A stretch of DNA of 64,000 nucleotides. It comes from Domibacillus sp. PGB-M46 (lineage in GTDB: Bacteria > Bacillota > Bacilli > Bacillales > Domibacillaceae). Positions 52,468 through 61,452 of this stretch are shown here, piece after piece (positions within the stretch are counted from its first letter, which is position 1; each line of letters opens with the position of its first letter). The stretch covers positions 1 through 64,000 of the forward strand of contig NZ_JAKGCR010000006.1 in the NCBI RefSeq assembly GCF_022668875.1, given 5' to 3'. The notes beneath the pieces are model-generated. The model was not told the DNA's origin and did no database searches. It saw only the letters and a list, made by a program, of their open reading frames with translations. Made by a program: the position numbers and the translations under genes.

Positions 52468-54014
52468 AGGATATGTTTGATGCTATTCATTATTTGCAGG
52501 ATAAACGGCGGGAAGTGGAATTGGGCGGCGGCGACGAGCGAATTGACAAGCAGCATGAAAAAGGAAAACAAACAGCGCGTGAGCGGATTGACCTGCTTGT
52601 AGATGAAGGTACATTCGTCGAACTAAATCCATTTGCCAAACACCGAAGCATAGATTTTGGACTTGACCGCATTGAGGGACCTGGAGACGGAGTTGTCACA
52701 GGATACGGGAAAGTAAACGGCCGTCCGATTTATTTGTTCTCACAGGATTTTACCGTTTTCGGAGGCGCTCTCGGTGAAATGCACGCACAGAAAATTGTTC
52801 ACGTCATGGACTTAGCGGCTAAAAATGGTGCTCCTTTTGTCGGTTTAAACGACTCAGGAGGAGCACGTATTCAAGAGGGAGTCCTTTCGCTTGATGGATA
52901 CGGCCAAATTTTTTATCGGAATGCGATTTATTCAGGAGTGATTCCGCAAATCTCAGTTATTTTAGGCCCATGTGCGGGCGGCGCGGTGTATTCGCCGGCC
53001 ATTACTGATTTTGTTTTTATGGTCGACCAAACGAGCCAGATGTTTATTACAGGCCCTAAAGTGATCCAAACGGTAACAGGTGAAAAAATTTCGGCCGAAG
53101 ATTTAGGCGGGGCAAAGGTACATAACACCGTCAGCGGCAATGCCCATTTTCGCGGCCGTACAGAAGAAGAAGTAATAGAAGGCGTGCGCACATTACTAAC
53201 CTATTTTCCTCAGAACAATCATCAAAAAACACCTCTTTCTGCAGTAAAAGATGAAAGCGATTACCGAGACGACTTGGCGGATATAGTGCCATTTGACGGG
53301 CTTCGTCCATATGATGTGCGCCTCGTTGTCAGCGAAGTTGTCGATACAGGCTCTTTTATGGAAGTTCAAAAAGAATTCGCCAAAAACATTGTAGTCGGCT
53401 TTGCCAGAATAAAAGGAGAAGCGGTCGGCCTTGTCTGCAACCAGCCAAAATGTATGGCAGGAGGGCTCGATATTGATTCATCTGATAAAGCAGCCCGGTT
53501 TATCCGCTTTTGTGATTCGTTTAATATTCCCCTGATTACCTTTGAAGATGTTTCAGGCTTTTTTCCGGGTGTGAAGCAGGAGCTGGGCGGAATTATCCGC
53601 CACGGTGCCAAAATTCTGTACGCTTATTCAGAAGCGACCGTACCGAAAATTACGGTGATTTTAAGAAAAGCGTATGGCGGTGCTTATGTTGCCCTTAATT
53701 CAAAGTCTATTGGCGCTGACCTCGTATTTGCCTGGCCGAATGCGGAAATTGCCGTTATGGGGCCTGAAGGCGCTGCAAATATTATTTTTGCCCGTGAAAT
53801 TGCCGAAAGTCCAAATCCGGAAGCGGCCCGTCAGGCGAAAATAGAAGAGTATCGCAGAAAATTCGCCCACCCTTATGTGGCGGCTGCCCATGGGATCGTG
53901 GATGATATCATTGATCCGCGCGAAACACGCATTAAGTTGATTCAAGCGCTTGATATGATGCGGACAAAACAAGAGGACCGGCCAAAGAAAAAACATGGAA
54001 ACATGCCTTTATAA
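52464..54014 (+). CDS. mmdA: Acyl-CoA carboxylase beta subunit (propionyl/methylmalonyl-CoA type, YqjD)
   Basis: 516 residues. Carboxyltransferase with two crotonase-like halves: KGKQTARERIDLLVDEGTF, GLNDSGGARIQEGV, GPCAGGAVYSPAITDF, then PLITFEDVSGFFPGV, ILRKAYGGAYVALNSKSIGADLVFAWPNAEIAVMG. Transfers carboxyl between biotin and propionyl-CoA, either as part of propionyl-CoA carboxylase or a methylmalonyl-CoA decarboxylase-type complex; the sequence cannot separate these. No biotin carrier or carboxylase alpha subunit is adjacent. It is coupled to mce by overlap, completing a propionyl-CoA to succinyl-CoA route with mutAB. Confidence 0.92.
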   Translation: MKDMFDAIHYLQDKRREVELGGGDERIDKQHEKGKQTARERIDLLVDEGTFVELNPFAKHRSIDFGLDRIEGPGDGVVTGYGKVNGRPIYLFSQDFTVFGGALGEMHAQKIVHVMDLAAKNGAPFVGLNDSGGARIQEGVLSLDGYGQIFYRNAIYSGVIPQISVILGPCAGGAVYSPAITDFVFMVDQTSQMFITGPKVIQTVTGEKISAEDLGGAKVHNTVSGNAHFRGRTEEEVIEGVRTLLTYFPQNNHQKTPLSAVKDESDYRDDLADIVPFDGLRPYDVRLVVSEVVDTGSFMEVQKEFAKNIVVGFARIKGEAVGLVCNQPKCMAGGLDIDSSDKAARFIRFCDSFNIPLITFEDVSGFFPGVKQELGGIIRHGAKILYAYSEATVPKITVILRKAYGGAYVALNSKSIGADLVFAWPNAEIAVMGPEGAANIIFAREIAESPNPEAARQAKIEEYRRKFAHPYVAAAHGIVDDIIDPRETRIKLIQALDMMRTKQEDRPKKKHGNMPL

Positions 54015-54097
54015 ACGGTGCTGCAGCGCGTGCTGGCTGATTTTTCCGTTTGAAATGTTTATAATGAAAAAGTGAGAAAATGTGGAGGTGCTGCGCG

Positions 54098-55213
54098 ATG
54101 AATGAAGAACGTTTAGTAAATGAATTTTTAGAACTTGTACAAACAGATTCAGAAACAAAGCATGAACAGGTGATTGCCCAGCTGCTTAAAAAGAAATTTG
54201 AAGATCTCGGCTTGGATGTTCATGAGGACGAGGCAGCGGCAAAAACAGGACATGGAGCCGGCAATTTAATTTGTACCCTGACGGGAAATAAACCGGGTGT
54301 TGATCCGATTTATTTTACCTCTCATATGGATACAGTGGTTCCGGCCAACGGGGTAAAGCCTGTTGTAGAGAACGGCATCGTCAAAACAGACGGCACAACC
54401 ATTTTAGGAGCGGATGATAAAGCCGGGCTTGCGGCTATGTTTGAAATGATCCGTCAGCTCAAAGAGCGTAATATCGAGCACGGAGACATTCAATTTATCA
54501 TTACCGTCGGGGAAGAGTCCGGGCTTGTAGGAGCGAAAGTGCTTGATCCATCTCTTATCAAAGCTAAATATGGGTTTGCTCTTGATAGTGACGGGGATGT
54601 CGGCAATATTATTATAGCCGCACCGACGCAGGCCAAAATTACGGCGCATGTATACGGGAAAACAGCGCACGCCGGTGTAGCACCTGAAAAAGGTGTCTCA
54701 GCGATCACAATGGCTGCTAAAGCGATTGCGCGCATGCCTCTTGGCCGGATTGATGAGGAAACGACTGCGAATATTGGCCGCTTTGAAGGCGGACAGGCAA
54801 CCAATATCGTTTGTGATTATGTTAAAATTTTGGCGGAAGCCCGCTCGCTTGTACCGGATAAAATGGAGGAGCAGGCGGGTAAAATGAAAGCCGCTTTTGA
54901 GAAAGTGGCAGCCGAAATGGGCGGTCGTGCAGAAGTAGAAATTGAAGTCATGTATCCAGGCTTTAAATTTGGTGCTGACGATCATGTTGTACAAGTAGCA
55001 CAGAAAGCTGCCACAAAAATCGGCCGGCCATCCGAGCTTTTAACAAGCGGCGGCGGAAGCGACGCCAATGTCATTGCCGGTTTTGGCATTCCGACTGTCA
55101 ACCTGGCTGTCGGATACGAAGACATTCATACAGTGAACGAAAAAATGCCGGTAAAGGAATTAGTCAAGCTTGCCGAAATGGCAGTCGCTATTGTAGAAAT
55201 TACAGCAGAATAA
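54098..55213 (+). CDS. yqjE: M20/PepT-like peptidase YqjE
   Basis: 371 residues, zinc peptidase of the M20 family (PepT-like). Metal ligands are visible: His and Asp in YFTSHMDTV, Asp in LGADDKAGLAA, Glu pair in TVGEESGLVGAK, Asp in ALDSDGDVG and the closing His in VGYEDIHTVNE. The dimerisation domain is about residues 180-290 (GKTAHAGVAPEKGVSAI). Cleaves small peptides or amides; the substrate is unknown. ATG 54098 follows TGGAGGTGCTGCGCG. In B. subtilis yqjE likewise follows yqjD. Confidence 0.9.
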   Translation: MNEERLVNEFLELVQTDSETKHEQVIAQLLKKKFEDLGLDVHEDEAAAKTGHGAGNLICTLTGNKPGVDPIYFTSHMDTVVPANGVKPVVENGIVKTDGTTILGADDKAGLAAMFEMIRQLKERNIEHGDIQFIITVGEESGLVGAKVLDPSLIKAKYGFALDSDGDVGNIIIAAPTQAKITAHVYGKTAHAGVAPEKGVSAITMAAKAIARMPLGRIDEETTANIGRFEGGQATNIVCDYVKILAEARSLVPDKMEEQAGKMKAAFEKVAAEMGGRAEVEIEVMYPGFKFGADDHVVQVAQKAATKIGRPSELLTSGGGSDANVIAGFGIPTVNLAVGYEDIHTVNEKMPVKELVKLAEMAVAIVEITAE

Positions 55214-55246
55214 AAAAGCAGCTGCCGAAACGGGCAGCTGCTTTTT
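55214..55246 (+). terminator. Rho-independent terminator after yqjE
   Basis: AAAAAGCAGCTGCC pairs with GGCAGCTGCTTTTT around GAAACG. Confidence 0.95.
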
Positions 55247-55693
55247 GCTTCTATAAGAGCCATATGGATAAGGTTAGGGAATATCTCTTTTTTTAAAGCG
55301 GCCGCCGCACACCTCTGTAATGACGCCTGCCCCTAAAAACAGCCGGATCAACTTCTTCAACCATTCCTTAAATTTCTTTCAGAGGACTCATTGGTGCTGA
55401 ATTTTTTGCTGGTGAAAAGTGAGGCAAATTCATTCTGCTTTCGTAAAATAGTTGGATGAGAGCGGGAAAGGAGCCGCGCTGTTATGGATAATGCAGCCTT
55501 GCCGCGTCTTTATTTTTTACTCATCGCACGCAAATGTCTCTCTTACAAAAGGGATAAGCATCTTCATACATGGGCTCATTCATAAAAAATAAAGAAATAT
55601 AATAGTTTTACGGTGCCTTTATAGTATATTATAAGAAAATGAACGCCATGACGGGCGCTGTTTGACCGTAAAGACCGACATTGATAGGGCATG
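55247..55693. other. Long intergenic region between yqjE and zwf
   Basis: No gene that I can support. A 33-codon frame at 55484-55585 has an AAAGGAG 10 nt upstream but no recognisable protein features. In B. subtilis several genes including gnd lie between yqjE and zwf; none is present here. The AT-rich right end (55600-55640, TATAGTATATTATAAG) could hold a promoter, but no plus-strand gene follows. Confidence 0.45.
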
Positions 55694-55721
55694 AAAAAAG
55701 ACGCCTTTTAAAAGGCGTCTT
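55694..55721 (-). terminator. Rho-independent terminator of zwf
   Basis: GACGCCTTTT pairs with AAAAGGCGTC; on the minus strand it is followed by TTTTTT, 12 nt beyond the zwf stop. Confidence 0.93.
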
Positions 55722-55732
55722 CATAAGCAAGA

Positions 55733-57232
55733 TTAGTTACATACATCTACATCAAGCATGTTCAGCGGCCACCAGAAGAAGCCGTCTTTCTCAAGGAGTG
55801 CATCGGCTGCCTGTGGTCCTTTCGTATTGGCCGCGTAATTTGGAAACGAAGCTTTTTCCTCACGCCATGCTTTTGAAATGACATCCACAAAGCTCCAGGA
55901 AAGAGATACTTCGTCCCAATGCGTGAAGTTCGTCGAATCGCCGCGCATAGCATCATGAATAAGCTTTTCATATGCTTCAGGCGTATTCATAATATCAACA
56001 CCGTTGTTTGCGTAGCTAAGCTTAACCGGTGTTGTTTCCAGCTGATGGCCGGCACGCTTTGCATTCAAGTGAAGCGTAATACCCTCTTCCGGCTGAATAT
56101 GAATAACGAGCAGGTTTGGCTCCAATTCCTGATCATCCGGACGATAATACAGGTTCATTGGGATATCTTTAAACTGAACCACGATTTTCGTTGATTTCAT
56201 CGGCATCCGTTTTCCTGTGCGGATATAAAATGGCACACCCGCCCAGCGGAAATTATCAAACATGATTTTTCCAGCTACATATGTTTCTGTATTGGACTGG
56301 GGATCCACATTGCTCTCCTGGCGGTAACCAAGAAGAAGTTCACCTTCATTCGGACCGTACTGGCCGCGGACAAAATAATCATTGACCGTTTCAGGCGTTA
56401 ACGGACGCATAGAACGGAAGGCCCGAACTTTTTCCAGCCGGATTTCTTCATCCTGAAGGCTGATTGGCGGCTCCATAGCAAGAAGGGCTACCATTTGGAG
56501 CATATGGTTTTGAACCATGTCTTTTAATGCGCCGCTTGTTTCATAATAGCCGCCGCGCTCTTCCACACCAAGCGTTTCGCTGGATGTAATTTGAATATTT
56601 GAAATATATCGGTTATTCCAAAGCGGTTCAAATAGTGCATTTGCAAAACGGATCGTTTCGATGTTCTGCACCATTTCCTTGCCAAGATAATGGTCAATTC
56701 GGTAAATGTCTTTTTCATCAAATGATTGACGAATTTGGGCATTCAGCTCTTGAGCAGAAGGAAGGTCATGGCCAAACGGCTTTTCAATCACAAGACGGCC
56801 AAAGCCTTCCGTATCCGTTAAACCGTCTGCTTTTAAATGATCGGCGATTGTTCCAAAAAATTCCGGTGCCATCGCCAGGTAAAAAAGACGATTGCCGCCG
56901 AGAGCATAGGTTTGGTCAATCTCGTTGGCGAGTGTGCGCAATTCAGCATACGAATCGGAATCCGATACATCGTGCGGCAGATAATAAAAATGTGAAATAA
57001 ATTCATCTATTTGGTCATGAAGAGAAGTGGATTTCATGACGGATTCTCTTACGTGTTCCCGGAACACTTCATTGTCCCACGGGCGGCGTGCTGTTCCGAT
57101 CACGGCAAAGCCCGAAGCTAAATGTCCTTTCCGGTAAAGACGGTAAAGGGACGGATATAATTTTCTTTTAGCCAAGTCTCCTGTTGCGCCGAACAGGATT
57201 GTCAGCGCTGATGGCGTTTCAAATTGTTTCAC
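55733..57232 (-). CDS. zwf: Glucose-6-phosphate 1-dehydrogenase
   Basis: 499 residues. First enzyme of the oxidative pentose phosphate pathway, producing NADPH. The NADP fold TILFGATGDLAKRKLYPSLYRL is N-terminal; the substrate signature RIDHYLGKEMVQN contains the catalytic His and Lys; further conserved are PVYI-type FRWAGVPFYIRTGKRM and the C-terminal FVDVISKAW. Full length. The start is probably GTG 57232 with a weak GGGG site. Divergent from rnz, as in B. subtilis. gnd is not beside it. Confidence 0.96.
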   Translation of the reverse strand: MKQFETPSALTILFGATGDLAKRKLYPSLYRLYRKGHLASGFAVIGTARRPWDNEVFREHVRESVMKSTSLHDQIDEFISHFYYLPHDVSDSDSYAELRTLANEIDQTYALGGNRLFYLAMAPEFFGTIADHLKADGLTDTEGFGRLVIEKPFGHDLPSAQELNAQIRQSFDEKDIYRIDHYLGKEMVQNIETIRFANALFEPLWNNRYISNIQITSSETLGVEERGGYYETSGALKDMVQNHMLQMVALLAMEPPISLQDEEIRLEKVRAFRSMRPLTPETVNDYFVRGQYGPNEGELLLGYRQESNVDPQSNTETYVAGKIMFDNFRWAGVPFYIRTGKRMPMKSTKIVVQFKDIPMNLYYRPDDQELEPNLLVIHIQPEEGITLHLNAKRAGHQLETTPVKLSYANNGVDIMNTPEAYEKLIHDAMRGDSTNFTHWDEVSLSWSFVDVISKAWREEKASFPNYAANTKGPQAADALLEKDGFFWWPLNMLDVDVCN

Positions 57233-57360
57233 GATAGTAACCCCGCTTTTGAGTTTTCATTTTTATACTATTGCATTTTTTCACAAAACAGTGAAAGTGA
57301 CAAGTATTTTTGTTTATGATACATATATGTCAAAAGAAGATAAACAAAGGAGTGTTTCTG

Positions 57361-58278
57361 ATCGAACTTTTATTTCTTGGTACCGGGGCTGGCGTTCCTG
57401 GAAAACGGCGTAATGTTACGTCCATCGCCCTGAAAATGCTGAATGAGCGCGGTGCAGTCTGGCTGATTGACTGCGGTGAAGCCACGCAGCATCAAATTTT
57501 ACATACGAGCTTAAAGCCGCGCCGCATAGAAAAAATTTTCATTACGCATTTGCACGGCGATCACCTTTTTGGACTGCCTGGATTACTTGGCAGCCGTTCA
57601 TTTCAAGGCGGGACGGAACCGTTAACCGTGTATGGGCCGCCCGGCATAAGAGCTTTTATTGAAACAGCTCTTTTAGTCAGCAATACTCATTTACAATACC
57701 CTCTTTTAATCGAAGAAATTCAAGATGGAACGGTGTTTGAAGACAGCCACATGCTTGTAACAGCCGAAAAGCTTGATCACGGAATTGATTCATACGGCTA
57801 CCGATTTGCTGAAAAGGAAAAGCCTGGCGAACTGCTTGTTGAAAAGCTGCGCGAGGATGGGATTCCGCCGGGCCCTGTTTATAAAAAAATAAAAGAAGGA
57901 CAGACGGTTACCCTCCCGGATGGGCGGGTTATTGACCCAGCTCCATACACAAGCGGCCCGCAGCCGGGAAAAATCATCACTGTCCTGGGTGATACAAGAC
58001 AGTGTGAAAGTGCCGTCCGGCTGGCCCGCAATGCAAACGTACTTGTTCATGAAGCGACGTTTGATGCCAAAAGTGAAAAGATGGCCCGTGATTATTTCCA
58101 TTCAACGACGAAACAGGCAGCCGAAACAGCGGAACGGGCTGGAGCGAAAAAACTATGCCTGACCCATATCAGCTCCCGCTATACAAAAGAAGAAGAGCAG
58201 CAGCTTGCAAAGGAAGCGGCTGAACGGTTCCCATCTGTCGTGATTGCGCATGATTTCCTGGAAGTTCCGATTGATTAG
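57361..58278 (+). CDS. rnz: Ribonuclease Z, probable non-ATG start
   Basis: About 305 residues; metallo-beta-lactamase fold endonuclease maturing tRNA 3' ends. [22 protein letters not shown] is the zinc-binding HxHxDH motif; CGEATQHQI, the flexible arm ([15 protein letters not shown]), [25 protein letters not shown] and LTHISSRY complete the site. The homologous first residue corresponds to ATC 57361 ([13 protein letters not shown]), 8 nt after AAAGGAG (57346-57352). CTG 57358 is 5 nt away. GTG 57352 overlaps the ribosome site, and ATG 57316 would add 15 residues without a site. The 3' end overlaps the convergent proI by 4 nt. Confidence 0.93.
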   Translation: MELLFLGTGAGVPGKRRNVTSIALKMLNERGAVWLIDCGEATQHQILHTSLKPRRIEKIFITHLHGDHLFGLPGLLGSRSFQGGTEPLTVYGPPGIRAFIETALLVSNTHLQYPLLIEEIQDGTVFEDSHMLVTAEKLDHGIDSYGYRFAEKEKPGELLVEKLREDGIPPGPVYKKIKEGQTVTLPDGRVIDPAPYTSGPQPGKIITVLGDTRQCESAVRLARNANVLVHEATFDAKSEKMARDYFHSTTKQAAETAERAGAKKLCLTHISSRYTKEEEQQLAKEAAERFPSVVIAHDFLEVPID

Positions 58279-59090
58279 CGGATATAAGCATTGCCAAGGC
58301 GCTTTGACTGGACAGCTGCTTCTTTAACACCTGCTTCAATCGCCTGCTTTACCCGAAATTCATCAAATGTGCGCACAGCCGCTTCGGTTGTGCCTCCAGG
58401 ACTTGTGATGGCTTTCCGGAGGGCAGCGGCCTGGCCGTCATGTTTAGAGAACATGCTGGCAGCACCAAGCATTGTCTGCATGAGCAGTTCCTTCGCTGTG
58501 TCATGGTCCAGGCCAAGATCTTCACCAGCCTGCTGGATCGCTTCTGCTACATAATAGAAGTAAGCAGGGCCGCTTCCAGAAACAGCCGTTACAGCATCCA
58601 TTTTCGATTCATCGACCGTAATCGCGGTGCCAATAGCCGAAAATAAATGAATGGCAGCAGCATGCTGTTCTTCTGTAACAAAGCGGTTCAGGGCAATCGC
58701 CGTAGCGGATTTTCTGACTGCAGCGGACGTGTTAGGCATCGAGCGGATAATGGCGCACGGCTTACCGATCGTTTCCTCCATAAAATCAAGGCTGACACCA
58801 GCAAGTAAACTGACGATAACCGAATTCTCCTGAATAAAAGGCTGAATGCTCAACAGGCCGGCTTCTGCATCTTTCGGCTTCATAGCCAGTACAACCAGAT
58901 CAGCATCCCGCACAGCGGCGCCGGCTTCATAGCCGGTTTGAACCCCGAATTCATCCGCGAGCTGCCGCAGCCTGGCATCGTTGGCTTTATTCGTTACATA
59001 TGTATGTTCAGCCTTTAAGGCACCGCTCTGCAGAGCTCCAGCGATGAGGGCTTCTGCCATAGAGCCCGCGCCAATAAAAACAGCTTTCAA
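58275..59090 (-). CDS. proI: Pyrroline-5-carboxylate reductase
   Basis: About 271 residues. Makes proline from pyrroline-5-carboxylate with NAD(P)H. Rossmann N-terminus [33 protein letters not shown] and the C-terminal family signature [25 protein letters not shown] and [10 protein letters not shown]. Several starts are possible: ATG 59105 lacks a site, ATG 59096 directly abuts GGGAGGA, TTG 59090 is 6 nt after it and is preferred. Named proI by position next to rnz and yqjP; proC-type function is the same. Confidence 0.93.
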   Translation of the reverse strand: MKAVFIGAGSMAEALIAGALQSGALKAEHTYVTNKANDARLRQLADEFGVQTGYEAGAAVRDADLVVLAMKPKDAEAGLLSIQPFIQENSVIVSLLAGVSLDFMEETIGKPCAIIRSMPNTSAAVRKSATAIALNRFVTEEQHAAAIHLFSAIGTAITVDESKMDAVTAVSGSGPAYFYYVAEAIQQAGEDLGLDHDTAKELLMQTMLGAASMFSKHDGQAAALRKAITSPGGTTEAAVRTFDEFRVKQAIEAGVKEAAVQSKRLGNAYIR

Positions 59091-59249
59091 TTTCATTCCT
59101 CCCATTGCCTAAACATTTTGACTTTTCAAGTGATTATGCGGAATAATCACCCATCTGTCAAGAGGAGAGGATAAAGGGAATGACAATTCCTTTCTGAAAC
59201 GCTGCATGAAATAGAACAATGAGTATATAAGCAAGAATGAGGTGAAAAA

Positions 59250-60215
59250 ATGGCGATTGAAATGTATAAGGATATTGTAAAAATAACCGTGCCAACCCCT
59301 TTTCCAATCGGTGACGTTAATACATATGTTGTAAAAGGAGACCTGCTGACCTTGATCGATGCGGGTATTCGCACGGAAGAAGCAGGCGCCGCCTTAAAAG
59401 CGGGATTGAAAAATGCAGGCTACGAGGTTTCGGATATCGAACAAGTGGTTTTAACCCACCATCACCCTGACCATATCGGGCTTTTAGATCATTTTAACGT
59501 CCATATATATGGCCATGAGTACGCCAAAAACTGGCTTTCCTATAATGAGCCCTTTATGCAATGGCGCAAAGAGTTTTTCTCTGCTCTTTTCAAAGAGTTT
59601 GGTATTCCGGCAGACAAATACGAAATGGCAGCGAATCTGGAAAAAACATTGCCTTTTGGATCGCAGAGGAGCCGGCTCAGCGGCTTTTTAAAAGAGGGAG
59701 ATGCTATTCCGGGCCTGCCGGATTTTCGTGTGTTTGAAACGCCGGGCCATGCGCAGAGCCATCTTGTTTTTTACCGGGAAAAGGACGGCCTCCTTCTGGC
59801 TGGAGACCATATACTAAAAACCGTTTCGTCCAATCCTCTGATTGAACCGCCAATGGAAGTGGGAGGGACGCGAAGCATGCCACTGCTTCAATATCATCAT
59901 TCATTGAAAAAAATAATGGATCTGGATATCAGCCACGTGATGACAGGGCATGGAAATGATCTTTCATCGATCAAGCCGCTGCTTCAGCGCCGCTTTGAAC
60001 GGCAGCATGAACGGGCTATGCTTGTTTTATCCATGCTTCAAAGCCGGCCTATGACTATGTTTGAGCTGTGTATCCAGCTGTTTCCGGAAGTATACGAAAA
60101 ACAAACCGGCTTAACGCTGTCTGAAACAGCCGGACAAGTTGATTATTTACTCCAGCAGGGAAGTATTCGCGCAGACCGGGCAGAGGACGGGGTGATTTAT
60201 TACTATGGAGCGTAA
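59250..60215 (+). CDS. yqjP: Metallo-beta-lactamase fold hydrolase YqjP
   Basis: 321 residues. Zinc-binding motif THHHPDHIG (near residue 70), followed by FETPGHAQSHLVFY and AGDHILKT, HVMTGHG. The C-terminal winged-helix-like part (about 255-321) resembles hydroxyacylglutathione hydrolase-related or LACTB2-like proteins with MFELCIQLFPEVYEK. Substrate unknown. ATG follows GAGGTGAAAAA. It overlaps yqjQ by 11 nt, so the two are coupled as in B. subtilis. Confidence 0.88.
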   Translation: MAIEMYKDIVKITVPTPFPIGDVNTYVVKGDLLTLIDAGIRTEEAGAALKAGLKNAGYEVSDIEQVVLTHHHPDHIGLLDHFNVHIYGHEYAKNWLSYNEPFMQWRKEFFSALFKEFGIPADKYEMAANLEKTLPFGSQRSRLSGFLKEGDAIPGLPDFRVFETPGHAQSHLVFYREKDGLLLAGDHILKTVSSNPLIEPPMEVGGTRSMPLLQYHHSLKKIMDLDISHVMTGHGNDLSSIKPLLQRRFERQHERAMLVLSMLQSRPMTMFELCIQLFPEVYEKQTGLTLSETAGQVDYLLQQGSIRADRAEDGVIYYYGA

Positions 60216-60981
60216 TCAAGAAAAAGTTGTGGTGATCACAGGTGCTTCGTCGGGACTTGGTGCAGAACTTGCGAGAGCTGCCGGAGCAAAAGGATACCGT
60301 CTTGTGCTTCTTGCAAGACGGCTGGACCGGTTAAAGAAGCTGCAAAAGGAGCTGAACGGACGGGGCGTCTCTGTCCGCGTGTTTGAAGCGGATGTGGCAG
60401 ACAGGCAGAGAATGGAAGACGTATTTAAACAAATAGGCATGGTTGATGTACTCATTAACAACGCGGGAGTCGGTTTTTTTACATGGGCACATGAAGCGAA
60501 GGCGGAGGAAACCAAGCAGATGCTCGATGTAAATGTGAGCGGGCTGATTACGTGCTGTGAACTGGTTGTTCCACACATGATGGCGCGCCGGAGCGGTCAC
60601 ATTATTAATATTGCATCACAAGCCGGCAAGATGGCTACGCCAAAGTCAGCCGTTTATGCGGCGACAAAACATGCAGTACTCGGTTACACGAACAGCCTGA
60701 GAATGGAAATGAGCCGTGCCGGAGTGCTGGTGACGGCCATTAATCCCGGCCCGATTGCGACACCATTTTTTGACCAGGCCGACCCGGAAGGCACGTACGT
60801 AAAAAATGCCGGCCGTTTTATGCTGGACCCAAAAAAAGTAGCCGAAAAAACGATTGCCATCATCGGACGGCCAGTGCGGGAAGTGAACGTTCCGCGCTGG
60901 ATGGCCGCAGGCAGCCGCATTCATTCCCTGTTTCCGAACGCAGTTGAAAAACTGGGGAAAAACGCTTTTTTCAAAAAATAA
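60205..60981 (+). CDS. yqjQ: Short-chain dehydrogenase/reductase YqjQ
   Basis: 258 residues, classical SDR. Cofactor loop VVITGASSGLGAELARAAG, NNAGVG, catalytic Ser in NIASQAG, YAATKHAVLGYTNSL with Tyr-x3-Lys, and PGPIATPFFD. Arg-rich RRLDRL after strand 2 suggests NADP preference (inference). Substrate unknown. Second gene of the yqjP-yqjQ pair. Confidence 0.9.
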   Translation: MERNQEKVVVITGASSGLGAELARAAGAKGYRLVLLARRLDRLKKLQKELNGRGVSVRVFEADVADRQRMEDVFKQIGMVDVLINNAGVGFFTWAHEAKAEETKQMLDVNVSGLITCCELVVPHMMARRSGHIINIASQAGKMATPKSAVYAATKHAVLGYTNSLRMEMSRAGVLVTAINPGPIATPFFDQADPEGTYVKNAGRFMLDPKKVAEKTIAIIGRPVREVNVPRWMAAGSRIHSLFPNAVEKLGKNAFFKK

Positions 60982-61004
60982 AAAGGAGCCGATTCGGCTC
61001 CTTT
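60982..61004 (+). terminator. Rho-independent terminator after yqjQ
   Basis: AAAGGAGCCGA pairs with TCGGCTCCTTT. The same stem with one change occurs again at 61429-61449. Bases 61007-61428 contain no supported gene, only the palindromic element listed next and the yqkD terminator. Confidence 0.82.
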
Positions 61005-61207
61005 CAGATTGTAGACAGATAAAAGTGATTGCCAAAGGATTTCTTTCGTTTCTTTTTTATGCAAGTCGTGCGGGCGGCTGGGATGAGAGCCGCCTGTGTG
61101 GTTGAATAAAACCATACACAGCTTAACAGACACACATGACCCATCAGCAAAGCGGTAAAAGCGCATATAGAGATGCCCTCTTTACTGATTTTTCGAAACA
61201 AATGGGG

Positions 61208-61320
61208 AAGCCGGCCGGACGAAGACTCATGCGGGATGCACAGTGAGCCGGGAGACCCCACAGGCGCGTGCGCTGAGGAGCCTCCCTCACTGACCGTGGA
61301 AAGCGTAGTCCGGCCGGCTT
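61208..61320. repeat. REP-like palindromic element with 12-bp perfect ends
   Basis: AAGCCGGCCGGA (61208-61219) and TCCGGCCGGCTT (61309-61320) are perfect inverted repeats; GGGAA/TTCCC extends the stem. The interior (ACTCATGCGGGA, GAGACCCCACAGGCGC, GCGCTGAGGAG, CGTGGAAAGCG) follows the pattern of the abundant intergenic structured repeats of Bacillaceae genomes, whose consensus includes GAGACCCCGCAGGCGCAAG and GCGGAAAGCGA-like blocks. It lies between transcription units and encodes no protein. The family assignment is from memory. Confidence 0.7.
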
Positions 61321-61394
61321 TCCCTATCGGCTCTTTTTAAGAAGCAATGTTTCTTGAAAAGTCTCCTGCCCATTTTCGACGGTGAAAACTTTTA

Positions 61395-61425
61395 TAAAAA
61401 AAGACTGACGACTTTGTCGACAGTC
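61395..61425 (-). terminator. Rho-independent terminator of yqkD
   Basis: On the minus strand GACTGTCGAC pairs with GTCGTCAGTC (one mismatch) around AAA and is followed by seven T, about 25 nt after the yqkD stop. Confidence 0.85.
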
Positions 61426-61428
61426 CCG

Positions 61429-61452
61429 AAGGAGCCAGATCGGCTCCTTTTT
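61429..61452 (+). terminator. Second copy of the GGAGCC hairpin
   Basis: AAGGAGCC pairs with GGCTCCTT, then TTTTA on the plus strand. It overlaps the yqkD stop and has no adjacent plus-strand gene; it may have arisen by duplication of the hairpin at 60982-61004. Confidence 0.5.

Noticed and set aside
55484-55585. 33-codon ORF with an AAAGGAG upstream in the yqjE-zwf gap
   Set aside because: No recognisable features, spacing slightly long, no terminator, and no evidence of conservation available.
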